A stretch of DNA of 27,500 nt, taken from contig RPFO01000016.1 in the NCBI GenBank assembly GCA_009746045.1, positions 378,470 to 405,969 of the forward strand, read 5' to 3'. Positions 14,819-24,875 of this stretch are shown in pieces (the first letter of the stretch is position 1; each line of letters begins with the position of its first letter). The translations under genes were made by a program, and so were the position numbers. The DNA comes from Mesostigma viride (taxonomy: Eukaryota > Streptophyta > Mesostigmatophyceae > Mesostigmatales > Mesostigmataceae). The notes under the pieces were generated by a model. The model was given only the letters and a program-made list of their open reading frames with translations. It was not told where the DNA came from and made no database searches.

Positions 14819-15067
14819 ATGAGGAAGAAAGGGCCTGAATGGGATTTCGTTCTCGAGAAGAAAGAAGCAGTCACAGATGCTGTTAGTAACAAAACGCAGT
14901 TTGTGTCGAATAAGTTCTGCTCATTTTGCAACAAGAAGTTCTCATACGGGGCGGGGGCAATCAGCGTATTCCGAGTCCGTGCACACTTTGCCGGAATCGC
15001 AGGGGAAGGGATGTTACCCTGCGACAAAATTCCACCGAATATCCGGAGCAAGTTTCTCAGGATGTAA
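14819..15067 (+). pseudogene. BED-type zinc finger, N-terminus of hAT transposase
   Basis: Starts MRKKGPEWDFVLEKKEAVTD and contains FCSFCNKKFSYGAG, then RVRAHFAGIAGEGMLPCDKI. The spacing C-x2-C, a Gly-rich turn, then H..C matches BED fingers that bind transposon ends in hAT transposases. It stops at TAA 15065-15067, after which related sequence continues in other frames (VKQQVAAVRRQEAAQFEQG). An in-frame ATG at 14,792 is the alternative start. Confidence 0.65.
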
Positions 15068-15177
15068 AACAACAAGTCGCAGCAGTCAGACGCCAAGAAG
15101 CAGCACAATTTGAACAGGGCAATGGCGGAGATGGGAGGGGCTGCGCCGGCTGACTTGTCGTCGGTTCCCAGCAAAGG

Positions 15178-15423
15178 CCATGGCTGAGCATCACCAAATG
15201 GCTGGTTCCCGTCGACGAGAAAGGTGTCCAGCTGCTGGCTGCCGAATTTTTTATCGAGAACGGCATTGCCTTCAATGCGGCTGAGAGCGCCTCTTTCAAG
15301 CAGATGGTGGCCGGCATGATCCAGTACAAAGGAGGGCACGTCACCCCTCCTTCTCGGAAGTTGTGTCTTATGTCATCTCATGCATTATATAGTGGATGGC
15401 TTTCCTTACAATCAATTAATTAA
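15178..15423 (+). pseudogene. DUF659-like fragment of hAT transposase
   Basis: Frame with WLSITKWLVPVDEKGVQLLA, AEFFIENGIAFNAAESASF, KQMVAGMIQYKGGH and TPPSRK. The pattern 'FF..NGIAFN..ES..F..M...I' followed by 'PPSR' is characteristic of DUF659 domains of plant hAT transposases. It ends at TAA 15421-15423. The catalytic RNase-H-like domain and C-terminal hAT dimerisation region are absent, so the copy cannot encode an active transposase. Confidence 0.65.
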
Positions 15424-15720
15424 TTGAATCCTTACTATTCCCGTTGCAGCATGCTCCCCCCTGCATTTAACAAATCATAATCAGATAGGATTGCAGGGCA
15501 TAAATGGAAGAAGTTAATAAATAAGCATATACACCAAATTTCAGTTGTAATAACTGCATGACCATCATCAAGGAGCGTGCTAATTGGGTGACTGACAATT
15601 GGACCACAAAAACTGTCGCGCATTTTACCACCGCGTATTTTATACCCCCCACGTATAATACGCGTATTTTAAGTCCACGTATTATACCCCGCACACGTAT
15701 TTTACAACCTGGCCTACCTC

Positions 15721-15834
15721 CAGATACGGCAAAGGGAAGGGGTAAAACCGGTATACTGGAGGGGGGGCGTCATCCACGTCGACCACAAGCCCTGGCAGGC
15801 ACCCCCTGCCACCTCAGCAACCCGGCCAGTCTAG
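15721..15834 (+). pseudogene. L1-ORF1-like protein, copy C, 3' part
   Basis: Continues copy C after the hAT insertion: LQIRQREGVKPVYWRGGVIH then VDHKPWQAPPATSATRPV and a TAG. This gives the cleanest view of the conserved VYWRG..I.V.HKPWQ end of the family. Confidence 0.7.
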
Positions 15835-16054
15835 GAAATATAGCAGTAGTGTAGATTAGTAGTAGTAAGGCTTAGCCTACCACGCGGCCCCAGCGCATGT
15901 GCGCTCACACTGGCCATGGATGATGCATGAAATTTGCCACGCCCTGCCTATTATAATGGGACCTCCCATGGATGTTGCATTAAGAATTTAGCCATGCTAT
16001 GCCTAGATGCAGAGAGACGCTCTCTGCTGAGAAGCCATGCCCTAGCTCTTGTAT
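15835..16054 (+). mobile_element. ORF1-only element tail, copy C, first part
   Basis: Matches copy A's tail from its GCAGTAGTGTAG opening to the CTCTCTGCTGAGAAGCCATG block and CTCTTGTAT, where the 643-bp insert begins. Confidence 0.6.
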
Positions 16055-16702
16055 CAAAGAGACAACCAGCGCAGGCCAGAAATCGGGAGAATCCGGACCA
16101 TGGTAGCTCGAGCCTGCCGTTATCTTTTCCGCGTTTTCGAGTCGTTCAGGATGATGAAGATGAATGGTGATGGAAATGTGTATCCTTGTGCATTGAAATT
16201 ATGGCTGGCTTACGTGTGGAGCGACTAGATGACCTAGACGGTGGGGCCGGAAACAGCATGCTTGATCAGGGCGTGTGTTTCGAGCCTAACTGGCCGGGAG
16301 TGTCTAGTGGTGAGCACCATTGCTGCGATCGCTCTCCCACCATTAATTTACGAGGAAATACCCGCAAATGGAAAACCACTGAAAAGGTCTAGCTAGTCAG
16401 TCATCACGTTAGCCATGCCATGATCCCAAACGTCCAAGAAACTGCACACGGTGCAAAGGCAAAAAGCCGGAGGACAGCACTTTCAAATGTGCGGCGGGAA
16501 CCAAAAGCCCGCGGATGCCAGAAAACATCGTGTTGCGGCAGCGACGCGACGATGTGGACAACGAATCCAGTGCCAAGCTCGGAACGGCCGCAAAGGAGAT
16601 CTGGCATCACAGGGTTCAGATGTGCGGAGATACTATGCGATCCAGCCGGTCCACGACCTGTTTGTAGAGCTTGTGCCAAGGGGCAGCACCGAACAGATGT
16701 AT
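16055..16702. mobile_element. Unclassified 643-bp insert with TGTAT duplication
   Basis: Copy A reads TTTTGTATAGCTATGATG. Here TTGTAT (16049-16054) and TGTATAGCCATGATG (from 16698) are separated by 643 bp, so TGTAT is duplicated on both sides. No terminal inverted repeat is visible. Inside are two non-ATG protein-like stretches: SFPRFRVVQDDEDEW ending at TGA 16168-16170, and a frame at 16413-16667 with NCTRCKGKKPEDSTFKC (CxxC pair) and DDVDNESSAKLGTAAKEIWH. These may be captured gene fragments. Confidence 0.5.
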
Positions 16703-16932
16703 AGCCATGATGATCTAGTTCCTCCCCCATGCCGGGATCCCCTTAGCTGGGTTGAACCCGAGACAGCATGGTGGTGCCCGTGTCCTTGAGGCACCTAGTA
16801 GAGCAAGTCATTGCTTACATTCCACTCTTGCAGGAAGTAGCCCAGAATGTAAAAGCCATACTGACCCCTTCTCCGGGATATGTGCTACATGTACTCCCAA
16901 CGGAGTAATGTTACTATAATTAATTAATTAAT
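16703..16932 (+). mobile_element. ORF1-only element tail, copy C, second part
   Basis: Resumes the match to copy A: CATGATGATCT, the CCCCTTAGCTGGG block, GAGCAAGT, CACTCTTGCAGGAAGTAGC and ACTCCCAACGGAGTAATGTT, followed by a short AATT tract. The last block is then repeated at 16,933-16,952. Confidence 0.65.
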
Positions 16933-16954
16933 ACTCCCAACGGAGTTATGTTAC

Positions 16955-17116
16955 AATTCAATTCAATTCAATTCAATTCAATTCAATTCAATTCAATTCA
17001 ATTCAATTCAATTCAATTCAATTCAATTCAATTCAATTCAATTCAATTCAATTCAATTCAATTCAATTCAATTCAATTCAATTCAATTCAATTCAATTCA
17101 ATTCAATTCAATTCAA
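16955..17116. repeat. (ATTCA)n microsatellite
   Basis: About 32 perfect 5-bp units. It lies between the 3' end of the + strand ORF1-only element and the 3' end of a minus-strand LINE fragment. The open frame through it only translates the repeat. Confidence 0.97.
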
Positions 17117-17120
17117 TAAG

Positions 17121-17545
17121 ATCCTTATCTGAGCTGTCCTCTACTGTAATGGCAGACGAGGCGGTAGTGTACATAGCGGCAATCCTCAGCTAGGTGGGCA
17201 ATAACCTCCACCGGCCTGCGGACTTCTATCCTGCATTCTACCAATGCATGGGCAGCGGAACCCGTGGGGAGAAAACAGGAGCATGCCCCACAGGAAGGTG
17301 CTTACGATCGCAGACGGCAGCCCATTTCTCCTAGCCTCACATGCGCGCGCGGAACACAGATAATCCCAGAAGCCCTGCATCCTCAAGCAATTGTGTCACG
17401 TATAGGTCCAGGTCACGCCGTGTCGGTGCGGGGCACGCGCAAGTTTGCCAGTCCACGGGTCATGCGACAGGCCGGACAAGGGGACCGTGGCATAGGAGGA
17501 GGTGTCTACCTGGTTGGCCAGTCATAAGCCCCCCCGCATGATTTC
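17121..17545 (-). mobile_element. 3' fragment of an RT-encoding LINE, minus strand
   Basis: Reverse complement of 22,262-22,672 with an estimated 80-90% identity by eye. Both contain GGCCAACCAGGTAGACACC, GCGCGC near a GTGTCACG stretch, and ACACTACCGCCTCGTCTGCC. It holds only the C-terminal end of ORF2 and breaks off at GATAAGGATC, directly against the (TGAAT)n microsatellite on its own 3' side. Confidence 0.8.
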
Positions 17546-17824
17546 ACTCGAAAAAAATGTTTTGCTAGCTATAAATTGCAATTAAAGGATGTTTATTTCA
17601 AATGACATATTATTCTCCCGATTTCTGGCCTGCCGGCTGGTTCATGTCTCCTTGACTTTATTTTAAATGATTTCTTTCGCAACTTCCAACCCCAGCCGGC
17701 CAGTTACATGTGAAAAAGGGATCTTGACAGAGATCGAATAAGATCCGAACGTTCTGGCCGGCAGGAGGTGTTCAAAAGATCCATTTGTGATATAAACTAC
17801 GTACATACATATAGCTGCTATATC
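17546..17824. other. AT-rich spacer between LINE fragments
   Basis: No coding content. CTGGCC/GCCGGC half-sites recur at 17,625, 17,695 and 17,755. Nothing else is recognisable. Confidence 0.4.
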
Positions 17825-19845
17825 AAGGAGAAAGCAGAAGCACGACGGCAAGGGGGCCTGGTTCTGGTACAAGCGCCTCGGGCACCGCCACGACGTCCCC
17901 GGTGCCCCAGCCCAGCGGCTTCGTACCTACTATAGGCCGCGGCCCCACGGCCGAGGTCGTGGGGACAGCTGCGCCACCCCCGCCCCTGCTCCCAGCCGCC
18001 GCCGCCCGCCCGGCCGCCCTGGCCGGCCGGCCCCGCTGGGCCCCCGGCCCCGCCTAGGTCAGCGGCGGACTACCTAGTCCCCCCGCTGGTCGGCCCACTT
18101 GGCGACCCGTCCGACATGCCTCCATTCACCTCTCGCGATCGAGGTCACGGAGGTGGTCCAGCGCCTGCGTTATGACGCAGCCACCGGCTCCGACGATATT
18201 CCTGCCGCAGTTGTGAAACTTGCAGCCGAATTCGAGGACACCGGTGTTATGCTGCTGTTCCGGGACATCTGCAACCGCCTTCTGCTGTCGTCGCAACCAC
18301 CTCCAGCGGCCTGGCAAGTACACAGCTTTCGCGCGATGCTGTACAAGAACAAGGGGTCGCCAGCCGACCCCGGCAACTACAGAGGGGTGTGCATTCAAAG
18401 TGCCCCCCTCAAGCTTCTTATGCGGCTCATCCTGCGCAAGGCCCTGGACGGTCACCTCAGCGAGACTCAGCACGGCTTCCGTTCAGGTCGCAACACAGTA
18501 CAGGCGCTCTTCGCTACTCGCCCGGACTGGTGGAGGAACTGCAACGCCTTCAGCCTGGTGAGTCCCCTTTGCACCTTGTGCTGGTGGACTTCATGAAAGC
18601 CTTCGATTCGGTTTAATTTCTGGCCTGCGCTTTGGGACATCCTCGAGCTGTTCCGGATCCCCCGCCCCCTTATTGCTGTCATCCGCAACCTGCATGTATG
18701 AAGGGTCCACCACTTCAGTGCGCACTTCTTCTTACGGGACCACGCCACCATGCCCTTTACAGAAGGGTGCATGTGTGGTAGGGCTGCGTGCTGTCGCCCT
18801 ACCTAGCTGTTCGATCATTATTGTGGTCGAATTAATACGTAGTAATGCTTCAGGCGCGCAAGCGATTTGCCCGCATCGTGGGTAGGGAACCAGGGGTGCA
18901 GGTTGCTCACAAATTCTGGCATGGCGGAGCGGACACGGAGATTCGGCTGGCAGACATCATCTACGCAGACGACACCACCCTCTTCGAGGACACTGGGCAC
19001 GTGCAGACACTGATGGCTTGACTGCCTGGCTATCGAGGTCCGTGCAGTGGGGCTTGAGGTCAGCAAGAAGACAGAGGCCCTGGCGGTTGGGCTCACCCAC
19101 TCACCACCACCCCTGCTCTATCTCCTCGACGGCTCTCCGGAGTCCTGTATCGGGACCGCGTCAAGCTGCTGGGCAGCCTGCTCCCTAGCTGCGAGGTGGA
19201 TGTGGACCATCGCATCTCCCTCGCCTGGCACGCTTTACGCCAGTACCGGGCCCTGTGGCGCAAGCCCCTGCATGGCCGGGCAAGATCGAGAAACAGGACC
19301 TGTTCAAGGTCCTCGTCCTTCCTGTTCTCACGTATAGGGCCGAGACGTGGACCCTCACCGCCGACCTGGCCCGCAAGCTGGACGGCGCGGTCACCAACAT
19401 GCTGCGTTCCATTTTCAGAGTAGGATATGCTGCTCATGACAGTCCGCAATTAATGAGGACCTGTACCAGGGCATGCCATATATCACCAGCACCATTAAGC
19501 AGCGGCGCCTGCAGCTAGTATAGGGCACCTAGCTCGCACCAACCTTGAGGTAGACACCTCACGTCAGTCACGTGCCCGGCCCCCCGCGGGACTGCGACCA
19601 GCTCATGCAGCCTGGCCGGCACCTCCTGACGTGGGCCGGGCCCAGCGATGTTAGACGCCGCAAGGCCCGCTCCTTCAAAGAACAGCTTAGAGTAGAGGAC
19701 ATGGGGGGCCTAGGCCTCTCCGTGATTTGGAAGAAGATGATGGACAAGGCCAAGTGGGCCCAGGTCATAGAGGACAACGAGCCCCCCCCTGTGGAGAAGC
19801 GCCCGCGTGTGCAAACCCGTGGGAGGCACGCCAGTGCTGTATAGA
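17825..19845 (+). pseudogene. Decayed LINE ORF2 (reverse transcriptase), copy 1
   Basis: Reverse-transcriptase blocks occur in order over several frames: AATGSDDIPAAVVKLAAEFE, FRAMLYKNKGSPADPGNYRG, CIQSAPLKLLMRL, LSETQHGFRSGRNTVQAL, motif A VDFMKAFDS (ends at about 18,613, followed by TAA), motif C YADDTTLFED (18,962 on), then SKKTEALAVGL, VLVLPVLTYRAETWTL, and a C-terminus with MDKAKWAQVIEDNEPPP ending at TAG 19842-19844. Motif B is unrecognisable and stops are frequent. The RT copies element RNA at the target site; the ALKRG-like late region (LTYRAETWTL..MLRSIF) is typical of RTE/Jockey-type LINEs. No apurinic endonuclease domain is seen, so the copy is 5'-truncated and dead. Confidence 0.75.
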
Positions 19846-20217
19846 TAGATGTTGTAGATCTGTAGTATAATGCATGCTGTTAGATGTAGTCGGTACCTAA
19901 AGCTGATATGTAGATAGCTTAGACCGGTAGGATTGTATGCACCCACCCATCCATCCATCGGGGTTAATAATGCTCCGTGACTCCCCAACTCGTGCTCGAG
20001 CACGAGTCTAATTAATAAAATTAATTACTTAATATCAAGGAGACAACCTATAATAATAGCTGCTATAAAGCTGCTGTAGAGCCGCTCTAGTCCACCATTT
20101 TACCCCGTTACAAGGGTGCATGCCCCCCCGGGGGAGGTCCCTTAGTAGTCACTGGGGTCAATCCAGCCGCCCAAGAAATTGGGGAACTATCTCGATGTAA
20201 TAAAAAAATCATGATCT
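19846..20217. other. Spacer between LINE copies
   Basis: No gene. It contains short ATAGATAG and CATC repeats and a perfect 20-bp palindrome, ACTCGTGCTCGAGCACGAGT, at 19988-20007. Confidence 0.6.
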
Positions 20218-22687
20218 ATGGTGCCCTCCGTCATGCAACAGGCACCGATGCAAGGCGAGGGTGGGTTTACCCCATGGGCAACCTTTGATGTACCTGGACG
20301 CAGATCGCGGTGTGGATCTCACGCCAGGCCCTACGAACTGTTCATGCGATCGGTGGAGCCTCAAGGCTCTAAGCTTCTCCCCGAGCAACCCCGCGCCCGA
20401 CCAGCCCCGCTCTACCTGCGCGACGCCCGGGTGGTTGCCGCCCGGCTGGCGCTAGCGCAGGCCCGCCGCCGCGGGGATCGAGGACCTGTACATACCCGTA
20501 CCAGGAACGGCTTACTCAAGCATAATATACATACTGCCGCACATATGCGGAGGAGGTGGAGACACTTGCCGCCGAAATCAATCGCCACACGGCCGCCAAC
20601 CAGCACAAGGCAGCCTGGCGCTCTCTCGACCGGCTCACCGGACGGCGGGAAACGCAACGGGCTGACATCCCAGGCACCCCCAGTGAACACCTTGAGATTT
20701 GGTTCAGCTCGATCCCAGGCCAAACTATCGGGGGCCCCTGGCCCGCCCCCCCCGCTTGACCCCGATGCCGCTGCACGCCCTGCGGCCAGCCGAGGCGGCC
20801 CCATTGAGCCCCCGCAGGCGCCCACCATGCAGTGAGACGGACTACCTGGTCCCCGCTCTCCAGCCCCCTGGTGGACGGGCCCCACGACGAGTGGACTCCC
20901 CAGGAATGGGCTGCTGCCATCTCCACCCTCCGCAATGATGCTGCCATGATGGGAGTGGACAATATTTCACCGGAGGTGGTTATGATGCCTGAGCTTGAGC
21001 CTTTCCTCTGGGGTGTTTGCAACCGGATTCTACGAGATGGCCTCCCCGGCCCCGCCGACGTACTGGAAGACCGCTGTCCGGGTCATGCTCTACAAGGGCA
21101 AGGGGGCCGCCGCGGATACCGGCAACTACCTCGGCGTATGCCTCCAAAGCTGCGTGCTGAAAGTCTTCATGCGTCTCCTGCTGAACCGCATGCGCGCCAG
21201 CCTCGATCCCCACCTAGGTGAGTCCCAGATGGGCTTCCGTGTTGGTCGCAATTGTGTTATGGTCACCATTACCGCGCGCCGCCTGATCGAGGAAGTGGGC
21301 CGCCTGGCCCCCGGCCTCTTGCCATTGCTATTGATCTTCGTGGATTACACCAAGGCATTCGATACGGTTATATGGGACGCCCTGTGGGTGGTCCTTCACC
21401 TGTTCCGTGTCCCAATGATCGTACATCGTTGAGATCATCCGCCAGTTCTATGAAGGGTCCCAAGCCCAGGTCCGTACCGCCAACGGCGTCACTCCGGCGT
21501 TCCCCCTGCACACCGGGGTGTGGCAGGGCTGTGTGCTCTCCCCATATCTATTCATCATTATGGTGGACTATATTATGCGGCGTGCACAAGCCCGCTTCGC
21601 CCGGGTGGAGGGGCGCCCGCCGGGGATTGAGGTCACGGAGTACGCCAGCTACGGCGGGGTTGACCCACCCTGCCGCCTGAGCGATCTGATCTACGCTGAT
21701 GACACGACAAGTCTCCTGGAAACCCCGGAGTCAGCCCAACTCTGGCTAGACAGCTTATCACTGGAAGCGCGGGCGGTGGGGCTTATGATCAGCAAGAAAA
21801 CGGAGGTCATGGCCATCGGCTTCCCTGCTGGGATAGCCCCACCCACCCTCCTCTTGCTGGACGGCAGCCCCGTCCCCCCGGCGACTCGCTTCAAGCTCCT
21901 TGGCAGCTGGCTTCCCTCCACGGCCGACGACATCAACACCCGCATTGGCCAGGCCTGGGCGGCCCTCCGCCGCCTCGACAGGTTCTGGACCTGTCGCTAC
22001 CTGAGTGAGCGACGCAAGCGCATTCTGTTCAAGGCCCTTGTCCTCAGCATCCTCCTTTATGGCTGCGAGGCGTGGACCCTGGACCAGGCGCTGAGCCAGC
22101 AGCTTGACGGCACCGTCACTCGAATGCTCCGTCATATCCTCGGCGTCCGCTACCAAGAACGCCGCACCCGGGCCGAGCTCTACTGCGAGCTCCCTCTTGT
22201 CACCCATACCATCCGACACCGCCGCCTCCTCTTTGCCGGCCATCTTGCCCGCACAGACCAGGTGAATACCGATGTGGGCCCTGCCGGGGGGCTTAAGACG
22301 GGCCAACCAGGTAGACACCTCCTCCTATGGCAGGGTCCCCTTGTCCCATCGCAACCCACCGTGGCAAACTTGCGCGCGCCGTGCACCGGCGCGGCGCGAC
22401 CCGGACCTATGTGACACAACTGCTTGAAGATGCAGGGCTTCTGGGACTATCCGTACTCCGCGCTCGCATGATTGACATGCAAGGAGAAATGGGCTGCCAT
22501 CTGCGATAAGCACCTTCCCGACGAGGGGTATGCTCCTGTTTTCTCCCCACGGGCCCCGCGGCCCGTTGCTAGCCAGGGTAGAAGTCCGCAGGTGGAGGTT
22601 ATTGGTCCTGAGGATAGCCGCTACACTACCGCCTCGTCTGCCATTACAGTAGAGGACAGCTCGGATGAGGATTACATCCCCATCTAG
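20218..22687 (+). pseudogene. 5'-truncated LINE ORF2 (reverse transcriptase), copy 2
   Basis: Better preserved than copy 1. In order: linker helices (LYLRDARVVAARLALAQA; INRHTAANQHKAAWRSLDRL), VRVMLYKGKGAAADTGNYLG, LGESQMGFRVGRNCVM, motif A FVDYTKAFD (21337-21363), motif B TGVWQGCVLSPYLFIIMVDY, motif C YADD (21692-21703), ISKKTEVMAIGF, KLLGSWLPS, LILYGCEAWTL-like and RHRRLLFAGHLART. From motif B through the GHLA block (21,440-22,320) one frame is open. Frame breaks occur near 20,530, 21,040, 21,430, 22,320 and 22,480. The last frame ends EDSSDEDYIPI at TAG 22685-22687. No endonuclease domain precedes it. Clade is probably RTE/Jockey-like; I cannot resolve it further. Confidence 0.85.
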
Positions 22688-23030
22688 TGCTTAACGGTTG
22701 GGGGATGATGCAGACGATATTTGTTTAAACTTTTGTGTAATTATTTTTCTAATGAGATTAGCATAGTACTCCGTGGCATGCCTTTGCGCATGACACGCAA
22801 GTACTTACTTACTTACTCCATGGGCCGGGCCACGGTTCCAAAAGCCAACAATTATCTTAAAGCTTTCGATCCATGTAACCCCCCACCGTTTGACTTAAGT
22901 GAGTTGGCAACATGGTCAGTAGAGAGGCAGTTTTGACGAAATATTTATGGTATACACTCACAAACTCAAACCTACGCTCGTCAATTGTTTCCTAGTGATA
23001 TTTCTACAAACTGTAGCTCCATGCCACCTC
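22688..23030. other. Interval between the LINE and mtnA (convergent 3' ends)
   Basis: AT-rich, no gene. TGTAA at about 22,735 lies 50 bases past the LINE stop and could be its polyadenylation signal. A short (CTTA)n tract sits at 22,802-22,818. The 3' UTR of the minus-strand mtnA gene must also lie here. Confidence 0.45.
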
Positions 23031-23400
23031 CTACGCAGCCTGTGCGCTTTTCTCTTTCTCTGGGTACAGCCCGTATACACCGCGCGCCGAAGCCTCACAG
23101 ATGCCCCTCTCCGTGATCAGCCCCGTGACAAGCCGGGCCGGGGTGACATCAAACCCATAATTGGCCACCGGTGTATCCTCCAATGTAATCAACACGGTGG
23201 CTACGTTCCCGTCCACTAGACCTTCCATCCGCTTGACCTCATCACCCCCCCGCTGCTCAATAGGGATCTGTGCCACGCCATCGGTGATTGTCCAGTCGAT
23301 GGTGGAAGAGGGTAAGGCCGCGTAGAAGGGCACATTGTTGTCCCTCGCGGCGAGCGCTTTAAGATACGTGCCGATCTTGTTGGCGACGTCTCCAGTGTAG
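23031..23400 (-). CDS. mtnA: Methylthioribose-1-phosphate isomerase, last exon
   Basis: Methylthioribose-1-phosphate isomerase converts 5-methylthioribose-1-phosphate to the ribulose form in the cytosolic methionine salvage pathway. The minus strand from 23400 encodes YTGDVANKIGTYLKALAA, VPFYAALPSSTIDWTITDG, IPIEQRGGDEV and NYGFDVTPARLVTGLITERG, ending at TAG 23033-23031. These are the conserved C-terminal blocks of the MtnA/eIF2B-like family. The acceptor is CACCGCAG, with exon base 1 at 23400; the first base completes the Thr codon left by the exon at 25,803. The 24-residue insert-like stretch MEGLVDGNVATVLITLEDT before NYGFDVTP varies in the family. Confidence 0.9.
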
Positions 23401-23501
23401 CTGCGGTGTGTGTGAGCGTGGGTTTGGTGGTGGTTGGGGGGGGGGACCAGAGGGAGGGGAAAGGAGGGACGTGTGAGAGTGTGAGAGTGTGAGAGTGTGA
23501 A

Positions 23502-24875
23502 AGGGGGCGAGGGGGCGAGGGGGAGAGGGGGAGAGGGGGCGAGGGGGCGAGGGGACGAGGGGGCGAGGGATGAGGGGGCAAGGAGGCGAGGGGACGAGGG
23601 GGCGAGGGGGCGAGGGGGCGAGGGGCGAGGGGGAGGGGAGAGGGGGAGAGGAGGGCGAGGGGCGAGGGGGTGAGGGGGCGAGGGGGCGAGGGGCGAGGGG
23701 GCGAGGGGGCGAGGAAGCGAGGGGGAGAGGGGGCGAGGGGCGAGGGGGAGGGGAGAGGGGGAGAGGGGAGAGGGGGCGAGGGGCGAGGGGGCGAGGGGGC
23801 GAGGGGGCGAGGGGGCGAGGGGGCGAGGGGCCAGGGGGCGAGGGGGCGGGGGAGGGAGAGGGGAGAGGAGGGCGAGGGGCGAGGGGCGAGGGGAGGGGGC
23901 GAGGGCGAGGGGGCGAGGGGGCGAGGGGGCGAGGAAGCGAGGGGGAGGGGGCGAGGGGCGAGGGAGGGGCGAGGGGCGAGGGGGAGAGGGGAGAGGGGAG
24001 AGGGGGAGAGGGGAGAGGGGGAGAGGGAGAGGAGGGGAGAGGGGAGAGGGGAGAGGGGGAGAGGGGGAGAGGGGGAGAGGGGGAGAGGGGAGAGGGGAGA
24101 GGGGGAGAGGGGAGAGGGGGAGAGGGGAGAGGGGGAGAGGGGGAGATGGGGAGAGGGAGAGGGGGAGAGGGGGAGAGGGGGAGAGGGGAGAGGGGCGAGG
24201 GGAGGGAAAGGGGAAGAGGGGGCGAGGGGCGAGGGGCGAGGGGGCCAGGGGGCGAGGAAGCGAGGGGGAGAGGGGGCGAGGGGGAGGGGGAGGGCGAGGG
24301 GGCGAGGGGGAGAGGGGAGAGGGGCGAGGGGCGAGGAAGCGAGGGGGAGAGGGGGCGAGGGGCGAGGGGGAGGGGCGAGGGGCGAGGGGCGAGGGCGAGG
24401 GGGAGAGGGGAGAGGGGGAGAGGGGGAGAGGGGGAGAGGGGAGAGGGGGAGAGGGGAGAGGGGAGAGGGGGAGAGGGGGAGAGGGGGAGAGGGGAGAGGG
24501 GGAGAGGGGAGAGGGGGAGAGGGGGAGAGGGGGAGAGGGGGAGAGGGGGAGAGGGGAGAGGGGGAGAGGGGGAGAGGGGGAGAGGGGAGAGGGGAGAGGG
24601 GGAGAGGGGAGAGGGGAGAGGGGGAGAGGGGAGAGGGGAGAGGGGGAGAGGGGAGAGGGGGAGAGGGGAGAGGGGAGAGGGGGAGAGGGGAGAGGGGGAG
24701 GGGGAGAGGGGGAGAGGGGGAGAGGGGAGAGGGGGAGAGGGGAGAGGGGAGAGGGGAGAGGGGGAGAGGGGAGAGGGGAGAGGGGAGAGGAGGAGAGGGG
24801 GAGAGGGGGAGAGGGGGAGAGGGGAGAGGGGGAGAGGGGAGAGGGGAGAGGGGAGAGGGGAGAGGGGGAGAGGTG
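23502..24875. repeat. Purine-only G-rich satellite (GGGGAGA/GGGGGCGA)n
   Basis: About 1.37 kb of 7-8 bp units. The left part (23,502-23,985 and patches near 24,200-24,400) is dominated by GGGGGCGA and the rest by GGGGGAGA/GGGGAGA. A short (GTGAGAGT)n tract precedes it at 23,471-23,500. The + strand is almost entirely G/A; the transcribed mtnA RNA would be C/U. Long Pro/Ser or Gly/Arg/Glu frames across it only translate the repeat. Confidence 0.97.

Larger units (their letters stand above)
14408..15712 (+). mobile_element. hAT-family DNA transposon nested in ORF1 copy C
   Basis: 1,305 bp flanked by the 8-bp direct repeat CCTACCTC (14400-14407 and 15713-15720). The intact target is visible in copy A at 12,582-12,592. 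Termini are CCGGGTTGTTATG and, inverted from the right end, CCAGGTTGTAAAA, identical in 8 of the first 9 bases. Subterminal AAAATACG/AAAATGCG motifs are repeated at both ends (14,470-14,500; 15,618-15,705). An 8-bp target duplication, short terminal repeats and subterminal repeats are the defining traits of hAT elements, and the internal coding remnants agree. Confidence 0.85.

Noticed and set aside
14611-15339. 242-residue minus-strand frame
   Set aside because: Antisense to the BED/DUF659 remnants of the hAT element; composition shows no protein family and the + strand explains the region.
16948-17193. Frame encoding repeated FNSIQ
   Set aside because: Translation of the (ATTCA)n microsatellite.
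16032-20050. TATCAAGGAGACAACC as a shared LINE 5' end
   Set aside because: The likeness (16,051; 17,820; 20,033) is only 12-16 bases and the flanks differ; kept as a hint in the 643-bp insert finding, not as a feature.
20218-20400. N-terminal endonuclease domain of LINE copy 2
   Set aside because: No apurinic endonuclease motif is visible; sequence before the linker helices is not recognisable, so I call the copy 5'-truncated.
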